This document shows, piece by piece, positions 28,010-36,791 of a stretch of 59,635 nt of DNA. The position numbers and the translations under genes are program-made. Positions within the stretch are counted from its first letter, which is position 1, and the number at the start of each line of letters is the position of its first letter. The notes beneath the pieces are model-generated. The model was not told where the DNA came from. It was given only the letters and a program-made list of their open reading frames with translations, and did not search any database. Source of the DNA: Limnohabitans sp. WS1 (GTDB lineage Bacteria > Pseudomonadota > Gammaproteobacteria > Burkholderiales > Burkholderiaceae_C); the NCBI RefSeq assembly GCF_003063265.1, contig NZ_NERU01000025.1, positions 1 through 59,635 of the forward strand, written 5' to 3'.

Positions 28010-30385
28010 ATGAAGAAACGAAGCCATCGCACTGCTTACACACTGTCTCAAGCCATCATCACGGCCGCCACGGTCATCCTCGCGGGCTGCGGAGGCGGCG
28101 GTGGAGGAGCCACACCAGAGCCCTCTTTGGAGACAACAAACTCAGCGCCGGCCACAACCCCAGCGCCGAACAACACCACAACACCTGACACGGCTGCAGT
28201 GACAACGCCGTCACCTGCCCCCGTTTCAACACCATTGACCACCCCATTCACAACGCCCGTCACACCTCCCGCATCCGGATCAACACCCGCCACCACACCC
28301 GGGACAACCCCCTCAACAACACCGGCAACGACTCCTGTCACGACACCCGTCACAACACCCGTCACAACACCCGTCACAACACCTGTCACGACACCCATCA
28401 CAACACCTGTGACACCTCCCGTGACCACACCTGTGACACCACCCGTGACCACACCTGTGACACCCCCTGTGACCTTGCCTGTGACCACACCCGTGGCCAG
28501 CATTCTTCTTGGCGGCACTGTGGCCACGGGTGCGCCGTTGACCAACTCCACCGTGACGTTCCTCGATGCCAAACCCTCCAGCGTCACCACGGTCACGGAC
28601 ACCGCAGGCAAATTCAGCATTGACATGTCCAAAGTCAAGAGTCCCGCCATCATGTCGGTCACATTGAGCGATGGACGCAAGATGTACTCGATCTGGGATG
28701 GCAGCACGCAAGGGAGCTCGGCCACCACCAACATCACACCCTTGACCGATGCAGTGGTCAGCGAATACGCCAAATCCAAAAACATCAAACCGTCCGACAT
28801 CAGCGCCACCAGTGTGGACACCACGGCGCTTAAAACTGCCAAAAATACGGTGAAAGAGTGGATTGTCTCGGCCTATCAAACCACAGGCGGCAATGCCACC
28901 AGTCTGGACATCTTGAACACCCCCTTTGACGCCTCCGGCAAAGGCCTGGATGCGGTATTGGACTCCCTGAACTTCACCCGAAACAGTGACGGTCTGACGG
29001 TGCTGTACCCCAAGCAAGTCATGCTTTCAGACTCGGAATCTCCCAGCCCTTTGCGTCCACTGAGCGCCAGCAACAAACTGACCAGCGTGTCCAGCGGCAA
29101 TGACGTTTTCCCTTTGTCCCAATTGGGCAGCTGGCGCAATCGAATGAACGATTGCATGAAAGTCACGGTGAGCGCACGCGCGGCCAGCGCCGCCTGTGCC
29201 GGCCTCGCCCCCTTGGCCTACAAACATGACAGCGTGAACTTTCAGACCCACCTGTTTTCAGACATCGGTGAAAGCAATTCGGTGGGCGCTGTTTTTGAGT
29301 ACCCCAAAATCATGTCCATCAGTTCAGGCACATCGGCCACTGTTGAATTGCGCTGGTATCAGCCCTTGACACAAACCACGCACAGCCGACTGGCCATCTT
29401 CCGTGACCTGGGTGAATCTGGGCGCTTGCAAGACAACAAAGTGGCTTCGGCCACAGGCAGCACTTGGTGGCTTTATGGCAATCAACGGGATTTGGAGATC
29501 CGCATCGAGCCTCGCTTGAGTCGCTACGAAAACATGAACGCGAGCAGCCAGGGCACATCTCCCAGCGCCCTCTTCTCGGGCATCCACATCCTGATCAACA
29601 ATTACAAACAGGTCAATGGCAACTGGGTGTCGACCAATATTTTGGCAGCCAACGTCACAGGTCCAGGTTTGCCCGCAGCAGGCTTGGTTCTGGCACCCGT
29701 TGATCCAAGCTTGTACAGCTCACCCTACCTGGGCATTTTGAACCGCAGCGGCCAAATGCCTGCACAACTGACTTACGCACCCGACAGCGTGAACGAGTTC
29801 AGACTGGGCGGCATCCCTTTGAGCGCCAACATCAGCACATCCGCACTGGACACCTGGTGGAGCAGCCAAAGTGCCAGCAACCAGTTTTACAACAACACCC
29901 GTTTGTTGGACTTCTCTTCGATCCAAAGCCAATCTTTGTACACGGTGAAAGTGGTGTACGTCTCCGGTCAAGAAGAGATCCACAAACTTCGCCTGCCAGG
30001 GGCATTGCCCTCACCAACCGATGCCAAAGGCGTTGCATGGCCAGTGTTGACCAACTCCGCAGAGGTCAAGGACGCCATCTTGAAACCCTCCAGTGCCGTC
30101 ACTGCCAAGTGGTCTTTTGACAGCGCGTCTTTGGTCCCTGAAGTTTCCTTCATTGCCGGTTATGCCCCCCCTTTGGATGCTTGCACCAACAAAAGAGCAC
30201 GCATTTGGCAAGTTGAAAAATACATGGGCAAAAACGACAAAACGATTGCGTTCACCCCCTTGGACACCTCTGCTTGCTGGGGCCCCAACTTCCCAGGAAA
30301 CTCAAGCACCACCACCACCGACATTGGTATCCGTTCTTTGCAAAACGGCACCCGGTACTATTCATTCATCACCTGGCGTCTTTGA
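28010..30385 (+). CDS. Large surface lipoprotein with Thr-Pro-Val repeat stalk
   Basis: A 791-residue lipoprotein: lipobox LAGC with Cys 27, then a polyglycine run. Residues about 35-165 are a low-complexity stalk of TTPV/VTPP repeats. From about 167 a carboxypeptidase-regulatory-like domain begins (GGTVATGAPLTNSTVTFLD, TDTAGKFSID), as in many Burkholderiales lipoproteins. The C-terminal 450 residues are unrecognised, with scattered aromatic beta-strand patterns and two late cysteines. It is likely exposed on the cell surface with the repeats spanning the envelope. A strong promoter lies 60-90 bases upstream; AAGGGG precedes the ATG. Confidence 0.7.
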   Translation: MKKRSHRTAYTLSQAIITAATVILAGCGGGGGGATPEPSLETTNSAPATTPAPNNTTTPDTAAVTTPSPAPVSTPLTTPFTTPVTPPASGSTPATTPGTTPSTTPATTPVTTPVTTPVTTPVTTPVTTPITTPVTPPVTTPVTPPVTTPVTPPVTLPVTTPVASILLGGTVATGAPLTNSTVTFLDAKPSSVTTVTDTAGKFSIDMSKVKSPAIMSVTLSDGRKMYSIWDGSTQGSSATTNITPLTDAVVSEYAKSKNIKPSDISATSVDTTALKTAKNTVKEWIVSAYQTTGGNATSLDILNTPFDASGKGLDAVLDSLNFTRNSDGLTVLYPKQVMLSDSESPSPLRPLSASNKLTSVSSGNDVFPLSQLGSWRNRMNDCMKVTVSARAASAACAGLAPLAYKHDSVNFQTHLFSDIGESNSVGAVFEYPKIMSISSGTSATVELRWYQPLTQTTHSRLAIFRDLGESGRLQDNKVASATGSTWWLYGNQRDLEIRIEPRLSRYENMNASSQGTSPSALFSGIHILINNYKQVNGNWVSTNILAANVTGPGLPAAGLVLAPVDPSLYSSPYLGILNRSGQMPAQLTYAPDSVNEFRLGGIPLSANISTSALDTWWSSQSASNQFYNNTRLLDFSSIQSQSLYTVKVVYVSGQEEIHKLRLPGALPSPTDAKGVAWPVLTNSAEVKDAILKPSSAVTAKWSFDSASLVPEVSFIAGYAPPLDACTNKRARIWQVEKYMGKNDKTIAFTPLDTSACWGPNFPGNSSTTTTDIGIRSLQNGTRYYSFITWRL
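28337..28497 (+). repeat. In-frame 12/24-bp tandem repeats encoding VTTP/VTPP
   Basis: Runs of GTCACAACACCC-type 12-mers pass into 24-base units encoding VTPPVTTP. Because units are multiples of three, slippage would change stalk length without breaking the frame. Unit-to-unit third-base variation shows partial ageing of the array. Confidence 0.8.
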
Positions 30386-30452
30386 ACTGAGCGCTTGCTG
30401 TCCCAGCCTCTGACCGGGGGCTGTGGGACAAATCCCAATGGCGTTGGAATGC

Positions 30453-30477
30453 AAGGCTGTGATCAAATCACAGCCTT
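30453..30477 (+). terminator. Hairpin between lipoprotein and Bug-protein genes
   Basis: AAGGCTGTGAT, loop CAA, ATCACAGCCTT: a perfect 11-bp stem followed by a pyrimidine stretch TCTCTTT. It probably terminates the lipoprotein transcript. It ends only 18 bases before the next ATG, so an alternative role in that gene's leader is possible. Confidence 0.6.
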
Positions 30478-30495
30478 TCTCTTTGGAACAGCACC

Positions 30496-31470
30496 ATGAA
30501 CACCACCCGCATCGCAGGTCTGCTGAGTCTTTTGTTCGGGCTTAGCCTGAACGCCACACAGTCACTGGCTCAGTCCTACCCCAACAAACCCATCAAAGCC
30601 GTTGTGCCCTTTGCTGCGGGCAGCGCCACCGACCAAATTGGCCGCGCTTTTGCACAAAAAATGTCAGAAGTTCTGGGCCAACCCGTGGTGGTGGACAACA
30701 AAGCCGGCGTCAACGGCATGCTCGGTGCCGATGCGGTGGCCAAGTCGGCCCCCGACGGCTACACCATTCTGATCGGCACCAACAGCACCAATGCGGCGCT
30801 GAAAAGCCTGATGAAAAAGCTGCCCTATGACCAGGACACCGCCTTTGCGCCCGTGGCCTACATGGGCTCGGTGCCGCTGATCGTGGCCGTGAACAACGAC
30901 GTGCCCGCCAAAACCCTCAAAGAGTTTGTGGACCTGGCCAAATCCAAGCCTACACAAATCACCTTTGCCAGCGCCAGCACCTCGCAATTGGTGTCCAGCG
31001 AGGTGCTCTCCAGCATGGCCGGCATCCAGATGACCAACGTGCCTTACAAAAGTGGCCCTGCGGCCATGACCGACCTGATTGGCGGCCAGGTGAACATGTT
31101 CACCGCCGACTTTGCGGTCATGCTGCCCCAAGTCAAGGCGGGCAAGATCCGCGGCTTGGCCGTCACTTCGACCCAGCGCTCCAAAGCCATCCCCGAGTTG
31201 CCCACCGTGAACGAAGCCCTGGGCCTGAAGGACTATGAACTGATCGCCTACTTTGCGGTCTTTGCCCCTGCAGGTACACCCGTCGACATCGTCAACAAAC
31301 TCAACGCCGCTGTGAACGCTGCGGCCACCGACAAGACCATCCTGGAGCGCTTCTCCGCCTTGGGCTTCGAAACCGCCCCAGCCTCACCCGAGGCATTGGC
31401 ACAACGCTCCAAAGCCGAAACCGCCAAATGGGCCAAGGCCATTCGCGACGCGAAGATTGAGCCGCAATAA
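30496..31470 (+). CDS. Bug/TctC-family periplasmic solute-binding protein
   Basis: A 324-residue binding protein of the Bug (Bordetella uptake gene)/TctC family. The signal peptide ends near SLAQ-SYP; YPNKPIKAVVPFAAGSATDQ is the classic first strand and ligand loop, and PVVVDNKAGVNGMLGAD follows. These proteins bind carboxylates and related small molecules, usually for tripartite tricarboxylate transporters. No TctAB genes lie nearby, so it is an orphan. Flanked by hairpins on both sides, so probably monocistronic. Confidence 0.9.
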   Translation: MNTTRIAGLLSLLFGLSLNATQSLAQSYPNKPIKAVVPFAAGSATDQIGRAFAQKMSEVLGQPVVVDNKAGVNGMLGADAVAKSAPDGYTILIGTNSTNAALKSLMKKLPYDQDTAFAPVAYMGSVPLIVAVNNDVPAKTLKEFVDLAKSKPTQITFASASTSQLVSSEVLSSMAGIQMTNVPYKSGPAAMTDLIGGQVNMFTADFAVMLPQVKAGKIRGLAVTSTQRSKAIPELPTVNEALGLKDYELIAYFAVFAPAGTPVDIVNKLNAAVNAAATDKTILERFSALGFETAPASPEALAQRSKAETAKWAKAIRDAKIEPQ

Positions 31471-31510
31471 GGCGATCACCTGAAACCCAACGGTCGCGCC
31501 AATGACCGTC

Positions 31511-31547
31511 TTTCATCCGAAACGGAGCAGCTCCGATTCGGATGAAA
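31511..31547. terminator. Bidirectional terminator-like hairpin
   Basis: TTTCATCCGAA pairs with TTCGGATGAAA, and an inner CGGAGC/GCTCCG stem fills the loop. It lies between convergent genes (Bug protein on plus, monooxygenase on minus) and the flanking TTT/AAA edges serve either direction. Confidence 0.75.
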
Positions 31548-31577
31548 ACCAGGCATCTGGGTGCCAGGTGTCGCCCA

Positions 31578-33242
31578 TCAAGCGTCGGTCTTTTCGCCGA
31601 GACCTCTGAGCTTTTGCATCAATTCAACCGCGCCAACGGTGCAGTCATCACCACGCCACACCACATGCTGGTCGGTCCGGCAAATCAGCAATTTGTGTGT
31701 GTAGGCGGATGGAACCTCCGACTGCTCACTCAAAACCAGCACCTTCAAGGGCACTTGCGCTTGCTGCGCGGCCTCCAGCAAAGGCATCACCTGTGCACTG
31801 GCGTCCAGCACCATCAAGGTGTAAGCGGGTCCCAGTTCATCGTACAAAGAGCGTCCATCATTCAACCAGAAGTGGGGCGCACGGCACCCCGGCACCGTGG
31901 ACGCGGTGAAGTCGCCCATGGTGTAGGCCGGAGCAGACTCTTCGTCAAAGGCAATGATGGGTGACTTTTCGTAAAAATAACCAAAATTCAAACCCGCACA
32001 ACAAAACTGCTGCACATTGAGCGCGTAAGCCTCTTGACCCATGTGAAGCCGCGCGGCCTGTCCTGCTTCGTTGTCCGCTTCAATCTCTGCAGGCACGGCA
32101 CTTCTCGCCTTGATCATTTTTTGAGCGTGGTTCATAACGAAGTGCGACACCTGCTCGGTGATCGGTTGACGCTCGGCTTCGTAGGCATCCAGAATCGATT
32201 CGTCTGCCCACCCTTTGACACGGGCCGACAGCAACCAAGCCAGGTTGGTGGCGTCCGCAATGCCAGCATTCATGCCGTAACCGGCATAAGGCACCCAAAG
32301 GTGCGCGGCGTCTCCGGCCAAAAACACCTTGCCGTTGCGAAAACGGTTGGCCACCAAACGGCGTCCGACCCAATCTTCCTTGGTGATGATCTGGTACTCA
32401 AAATCGGGCCCCACGCCCAGAATATGCCGAATCGACTTGTCACGATCGACCGAATCGAACTCCAGTTCTTGCGCATTCAGATGGTTGTGGACCAACCAGG
32501 TTTCTTGACCATCGATGGCAAAAACCGTTCCGCAACGATCCGGGTTGACCGAGTAATAACACCAAGCCAATTTGCCCGGCAGCAAGGCTGCCAATTGGGG
32601 GGCACGAATGTGCGTTGACTGCACACGCTGAATCACCTCGGTGCCTTGCAGTTGAGCCCCCATTTTTTTGCGCACGCCAGAGCTGCCGCCATCACAACCG
32701 ACCAGGTAAAGAACGCGCAATTGCCGAACTTCTTGGGTGTCCAAATCTTCCAGACTCACCAAGACCCCGTGATCGTCCTGTTCAAAATCAACCATGCGGG
32801 TCCTGCTGAGCAAGCTCAAGCCTTCTTGCTTGACGGCATGCGCCAGCAGCAAAGGCTCCAGGTAAATCTGGTTGATGCGGTGGGGTGGCTCCGGCGTGGG
32901 CCATCCGGTGTCCGGGCCTTCAAGCTCGGTGTAGCGGTCACGCCGGCAGGGAATCGGGATGCGGGTCAACTCCTCACCGGTCATGCGCGTGCGAAACACC
33001 ACATCGTTGGGAAAGTCTTCCGGCAATCCCGCTTGGCGCAAAACAGACGACACGCCCAAACGCCTGAATTGCTCCATGGACCGTGCCGACACATGGTTGC
33101 ACTTCACATTGGGTGGTTCACCAAAGCGCCGCACCTCGACCACGGTCACCCGGACACCCGACCTGGCCAGATCCATCGCCAAAGTCAGGCCCACAGGCCC
33201 TGCGCCCACCACCAACACATCGCTTGCAAAATCCTTGTTCAT
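31578..33242 (-). CDS. FAD-dependent aromatic hydroxylase (MhpA/PheA-like)
   Basis: A 554-residue flavoprotein monooxygenase. VLVVGAGPVGLTLAMDLARS is the Rossmann GxGxxG. LVGCDGGSSGVRKK is the DG motif, and VFLAGDAAHLWVPYAGYGMN with GIADATNLAWLL is the GD motif. A C-terminal thioredoxin-like region follows, as in 3-(3-hydroxyphenyl)propionate and related ring hydroxylases. The substrate is not readable. The ATG at 33242 is preferred over an in-frame GTG at 33248. It is 12 bases downstream of a Bug protein gene, with a LysR gene divergent beyond, suggesting an aromatic-acid operon. Confidence 0.85.
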   Translation of the reverse strand: MNKDFASDVLVVGAGPVGLTLAMDLARSGVRVTVVEVRRFGEPPNVKCNHVSARSMEQFRRLGVSSVLRQAGLPEDFPNDVVFRTRMTGEELTRIPIPCRRDRYTELEGPDTGWPTPEPPHRINQIYLEPLLLAHAVKQEGLSLLSRTRMVDFEQDDHGVLVSLEDLDTQEVRQLRVLYLVGCDGGSSGVRKKMGAQLQGTEVIQRVQSTHIRAPQLAALLPGKLAWCYYSVNPDRCGTVFAIDGQETWLVHNHLNAQELEFDSVDRDKSIRHILGVGPDFEYQIITKEDWVGRRLVANRFRNGKVFLAGDAAHLWVPYAGYGMNAGIADATNLAWLLSARVKGWADESILDAYEAERQPITEQVSHFVMNHAQKMIKARSAVPAEIEADNEAGQAARLHMGQEAYALNVQQFCCAGLNFGYFYEKSPIIAFDEESAPAYTMGDFTASTVPGCRAPHFWLNDGRSLYDELGPAYTLMVLDASAQVMPLLEAAQQAQVPLKVLVLSEQSEVPSAYTHKLLICRTDQHVVWRGDDCTVGAVELMQKLRGLGEKTDA

Positions 33243-33254
33243 GGCCACCGGTTC

Positions 33255-34241
33255 TCACTGAAGTTTGATGTTGGCCTTGCGAATGACTTCACCCCACTTG
33301 CGCGTTTCGCTTTTCATGTAGGTGTCGAACGCCTCGGTGGATGAAGGCACGGGCTCCATACCAATGTTGCGCATCTGAGTGCGAATGCCCTCGTCGTTCA
33401 ATGCCGCTGTGAATTCCGCATGCAGTCGGCTCAGGATCGGCTCTGGCGTTCCCGCAGGAGCCACCAGGCCGAACCAGCCCGTGGAGTCATAGCCGGTCAG
33501 ACCCGACTGGGCCAAGGTCGGCACATCCGGCAAAGATGCCAACCTGTTGGGGCTGGTGACAGCGAATGCCTTGAGCTTGCCTGCCTTGATGTGCTGCAAC
33601 GCTGCGGGCAAATCGGTCAACGCCAGCGGGACCTGACCCGACAAGGCATCCATGGCAGCAGGGCCTGAACCACGGTAGGGCACCTCCGTCAATTTGATGT
33701 CCGCCATCTGAGAGAACAAAGCTGTCGACAGATGCATGGCCGTGCCATTGCCGCCATGCCCGATGGCATATTTGCCCGGTTGACTTTTGGCCGAGGCGAT
33801 CAGTTGCGCCACCGTGTTGGCTTGCACGGAGGGGTGACCCACGATCACAAACGGAATGGCTGCCAACATGGTGATGGGTGCCAACTCCTTGGCGGGGTCA
33901 AATGGCATTTGCGGGTAAAGGCTGACGTTGGCCGTCAAGCCACCTGCCGCCCCCACACCCAACATGTAACCATCGGGCGCAGCCTTGGCCACGGCAGCCA
34001 ATCCGATGTTGCCGCCTGCGCCAGGACGGTTTTCCACCACCAACTGCTGGCCCAGCTTCTCGTTCAGACGCGGCGACAGGATGCGGATCATGGCATCCGC
34101 GCTGCCCCCCGGCGGAAAGGTCACCACCACCCGGATCGGTTTTTGCGGATAGGCGTTTTGGGCCATGACCGCCAGAGGCAGGATGGCCCCCGACAGCGTC
34201 AAGGCCAACAAGCGGGTGATTGCTCGAAACTTTTGAAACAT
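33255..34241 (-). CDS. Bug/TctC-family periplasmic solute-binding protein
   Basis: A 328-residue Bug protein: signal peptide to about AVMA-QNA, then YPQKPIRVVVTFPPGGSADA and LVVENRPGAGGNIGLAAVAK, the two ligand-binding loops. The ATG at 34241 has a GGAGACA ribosome site; the frame stays open upstream without family similarity. It leads the two-gene unit with the monooxygenase. It probably captures the aromatic or carboxylate substrate, but no transporter membrane genes are present. Confidence 0.9.
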   Translation of the reverse strand: MFQKFRAITRLLALTLSGAILPLAVMAQNAYPQKPIRVVVTFPPGGSADAMIRILSPRLNEKLGQQLVVENRPGAGGNIGLAAVAKAAPDGYMLGVGAAGGLTANVSLYPQMPFDPAKELAPITMLAAIPFVIVGHPSVQANTVAQLIASAKSQPGKYAIGHGGNGTAMHLSTALFSQMADIKLTEVPYRGSGPAAMDALSGQVPLALTDLPAALQHIKAGKLKAFAVTSPNRLASLPDVPTLAQSGLTGYDSTGWFGLVAPAGTPEPILSRLHAEFTAALNDEGIRTQMRNIGMEPVPSSTEAFDTYMKSETRKWGEVIRKANIKLQ

Positions 34242-34292
34242 GTTGTCTCCTTTTGTAGGGATGTGAACGTCCACACAGGGCCAGTCCAAAAA

Positions 34293-34304
34293 TGATTGGA
34301 ATCA
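34293..34304. promoter_or_regulatory. Candidate LysR operator in the divergent promoter region
   Basis: TGATT-GG-AATCA is a perfect two-armed palindrome. It lies 52 bases upstream of the Bug gene and 54 upstream of the LysR gene, in a 116-base AT-rich divergent spacer. LysR-type sites are usually dyads with TnA ends (T-N11-A), so this is plausible but shorter than typical. Confidence 0.4.
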
Positions 34305-34357
34305 ATGTTGTTTCATTTGTAAATTGAAATATTGCGAACCAGCTATGATTTTTACTT

Positions 34358-35266
34358 ATGAATGGCAAAAATCGATTCCAACCCACCTTGGGGCAACTGA
34401 GGGCTTTTTCTGCCGCCTACCGCCTGCGCAAGCTCAGCGCTGCAGCGGACAGCCTGAACATCACGCAATCAGCGGTCAGCGTCTCGATCAAACAATTGGA
34501 AGAAGGCTTGGGCGTGCGCCTGTTTGACCGAACCACCCGGTCCCTGCACATCACTCCTGCGGCGCAAGACGCCATCGTGTTGGCCGATCGCATCCTCCGC
34601 GATGTGGACGCCCTGCGCAACAACCAGCTGGAATTGGTGGACCTGCACAGAGGACGGATCAGCATGGCCGTCACGCCCACCCTGGCAGAAATTCTTCTGC
34701 CCCAAGTCATTCAGACCTTTCGCCTGCAACACCCCGGGGTGAAAGTGGTGATCGAGGACTGCGCACCCGACCAGTTTTTGCCGCGCATCCTGTCCCAGCA
34801 AGTGGATTTCGGTATCGGCACACCAGAGAACCACGCAGGCACCGAGATTGAAAAAGAAACCTTGATGCGCGACCAACTCAGCGCCATCGTGCCCAAGACC
34901 CACCCGCTGGCACAGCGCAAGGCCATCCATTGGCGCGACCTGGAGGGCCACCCCATCAGCACCATGCGCCACGGCTATGGCGTGCGGCACATGATCGAGA
35001 TGACGGCCGCCAAAGAAGGGGTGAAGCTGCAAGTGGCCAATGAGGTGGCTTTTTTGTCCACCGCCTTGTGGATGGCCAGCTGCAACATGGGCGTTGCCGT
35101 CATGCCCGCAGCCTATGTCAAATTTGCCCGCGATCCCGAGCTGGTCGCCCTGCCCTTGAACTCCCCCAAAGTCACACGCGACATCTCGATCGTGACGCCC
35201 GCAGGACGCTCGCTGTCACATGCCGCACGCGTTTTCATCGATGTGCTCAAGGCGGGGACAGCTTGA
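34358..35266 (+). CDS. LysR-family transcriptional regulator
   Basis: A 302-residue LTTR. The N-terminal winged helix-turn-helix reads LGQLRAFSAAYRLRKLSAAA then SLNITQSAVSVSIKQLEEGL and RLFDRTTRSLHITPAA. The co-inducer domain begins about residue 95 (GRISMAVTPTLAEILLPQVI). Divergent from the Bug/monooxygenase pair, it is the likely regulator of that pair. Its 3' end overlaps the convergent methyltransferase gene by 20 bases. Confidence 0.93.
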   Translation: MNGKNRFQPTLGQLRAFSAAYRLRKLSAAADSLNITQSAVSVSIKQLEEGLGVRLFDRTTRSLHITPAAQDAIVLADRILRDVDALRNNQLELVDLHRGRISMAVTPTLAEILLPQVIQTFRLQHPGVKVVIEDCAPDQFLPRILSQQVDFGIGTPENHAGTEIEKETLMRDQLSAIVPKTHPLAQRKAIHWRDLEGHPISTMRHGYGVRHMIEMTAAKEGVKLQVANEVAFLSTALWMASCNMGVAVMPAAYVKFARDPELVALPLNSPKVTRDISIVTPAGRSLSHAARVFIDVLKAGTA

Positions 35267-36128
35267 GCCCGGCAACCAGCGGATACCGCCCACCCATCAG
35301 CGCCTCCACCCCAAACTCCTGGAGCAGCGCCAGCAGGCGCTCGCCCGACGTGCGCTTTTTCTGGCCGGTGTACTTGGCCAGAATCAGCTCGTTTTTCATG
35401 CTGTGTTCCCAGCCCACCAGTTCGGTCACCGTGACCTGGTAGCCCTGTGACTCCAGATACAGACAGCGCAAAACGTTGGTCAGCTGGCTGCCCACTTCGC
35501 GGGTGTGCAAGGGGTGACGCCACAGCTCGGCCAAAGGCGTGCGCTGCAGGTTGAGTGCCTTGTTCTGGTTGAGGGCTCGGGCCAGCTCGGCCTGGCAGCA
35601 AGGCACCAGCACCATGTACTTGGCTTTCTTTTGCAGGCCGAAGGCAATGGCGTCGTCGGTGGCGGTGTCGCAGGCGTGAAGTGCGGTGACCACGTCGATC
35701 TGCGCGGGCAATTCATCGCTTTGCGTGGATTCGGCCACACTCACGTTCAAAAAGCGCATGCGATCAAAGCCCAGCTTTTGGGCCAACGCTTTGGACGACT
35801 CCACCAGTTCGCTACGCGTCTCAATGCCGTAGATCGTGCCTTGACCCAGCGCCTTGAAAAACAGGTCGTAGATGATGAAACCCAGATAGGACTTGCCCGC
35901 ACCGTGGTCGGCCAGCGTGGGGCCGCTGTCGCTGGCGGGCAACTCTTTGAGCAGTTTTTCGATGAACTGGAACAGGTGGTAAACCTGCTTGAGCTTGCGG
36001 CGCGAATCCTGGTTGAGCTTGCCCTCGCGGGTCAGGATGTGCAACTGCTTGAGCAACTCGACCGATTGGCCGGGGCGCACTTCGGGCGGCAAGGCTTGGA
36101 TGTCGACGGTAGGTGTTTTTTTCTTCAT
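35247..36128 (-). CDS. Class I SAM-dependent methyltransferase, substrate unknown
   Basis: A 293-residue protein with a Rossmann methyltransferase core: LADHGAGKSYLGFIIYDLF (motif I), TIYGIETRSELVES, then VVTALHACDTATDDAIAFGL and MVLVPCCQAELARAL. The HACDTATDDAI/PCCQ pair is characteristic of the Methyltransf_32 (METTL25-like) group. The N-terminal 60 residues are helical. Substrate unknown. A REP-like pair follows its start, and no obvious operon partner is present. Confidence 0.75.
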   Translation of the reverse strand: MKKKTPTVDIQALPPEVRPGQSVELLKQLHILTREGKLNQDSRRKLKQVYHLFQFIEKLLKELPASDSGPTLADHGAGKSYLGFIIYDLFFKALGQGTIYGIETRSELVESSKALAQKLGFDRMRFLNVSVAESTQSDELPAQIDVVTALHACDTATDDAIAFGLQKKAKYMVLVPCCQAELARALNQNKALNLQRTPLAELWRHPLHTREVGSQLTNVLRCLYLESQGYQVTVTELVGWEHSMKNELILAKYTGQKKRTSGERLLALLQEFGVEALMGGRYPLVAGLKLSPP

Positions 36129-36138
36129 GGTTTTTGTG

Positions 36139-36200
36139 TGGGAGCCGCGCCCTCGCGGCGATCAGGCTGGGTCAATCGCGACGAGGGCGTCACTCCTGCA
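36139..36200. repeat. REP-like inverted pair (GGGAGCCGCGCCCTCGCGG type)
   Basis: GTGGGAGCCGCGCCCTCGCG is followed 15 bases later by an imperfect inverted copy (CGCGACGAGGGCGTCACTCC). It differs in sequence from the GTCGG-type REPs in this window, so two REP families coexist. It lies between the methyltransferase and DUF1415 genes. Confidence 0.65.
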
Positions 36201-36203
36201 AGT

Positions 36204-36758
36204 TCAGGGGGTTGGACCTACATCCAGCTTTTTCCAGCCCTCAGCCCCCAGCTTGTCCATGGTCTCGATGTTGGTCTCGTAAATCATTTCGGCCTCGGGA
36301 AAAGCCTCCACCGCCCGGTCGATGCTCTCCTCGCGCAGCAGGTGCAGCGTGGGGTAAGGCGAGCGGTTGGTGAAGTTGCCGATGTCGTCGGGCTCGGTGT
36401 CGGCAAACTGGAACTGCGGATGGAAACTCGCGACCTGGAACAGGCCTTCCATGTCGAGCTCTTGCAGCACGGCATCGGCCTCGTCCAGAAAGTCGTTGAA
36501 CTCCAAAAAGTCTTGCAGCATCTGCGGCACGATCAAAAGCACGGTCTCGCGCTCTTCGGCCGGCATGGCAGCCAGCGCCTGCAGCTGCTCAATCAGCTCA
36601 TCGCGCAAGCCTTCGAGGCCTTTGGCCTCGCTCAGCACGTAATGGATCTGGCCTTTAACGTGCGGGGCTTTGGCAAAGGGGCACAGGTTCAGGCCAATAA
36701 CGGCGCGTTCGAGCCAGCGCACGGTGTCGGTGATTTCGGGGGTGTTGATGTCGGTCAT
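36204..36758 (-). CDS. DUF1415-family protein
   Basis: A 184-residue protein of the DUF1415 family: TVRWLERAVIGLNLCPFAKA near the start, a central LIVPQMLQDFLEFNDFLDEA, and FHPQFQFADTEPDDIGNFTN followed by RSPYPTLHLLREESI. The conserved NLCPFA motif with a cysteine suggests a metal or redox centre, but no function is established. The ATG at 36758 matches the family start; the frame extends 8 codons upstream. Confidence 0.85.
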   Translation of the reverse strand: MTDINTPEITDTVRWLERAVIGLNLCPFAKAPHVKGQIHYVLSEAKGLEGLRDELIEQLQALAAMPAEERETVLLIVPQMLQDFLEFNDFLDEADAVLQELDMEGLFQVASFHPQFQFADTEPDDIGNFTNRSPYPTLHLLREESIDRAVEAFPEAEMIYETNIETMDKLGAEGWKKLDVGPTP

Positions 36759-36791
36759 GGGCGAGATTGTGCCTGCTGGCACAGGGTCTTA

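Noticed and set aside
28337..28497. CRISPR or minisatellite of non-coding nature
   Set aside because: The repeats are 12-24 bp and strictly in frame within a lipoprotein gene.
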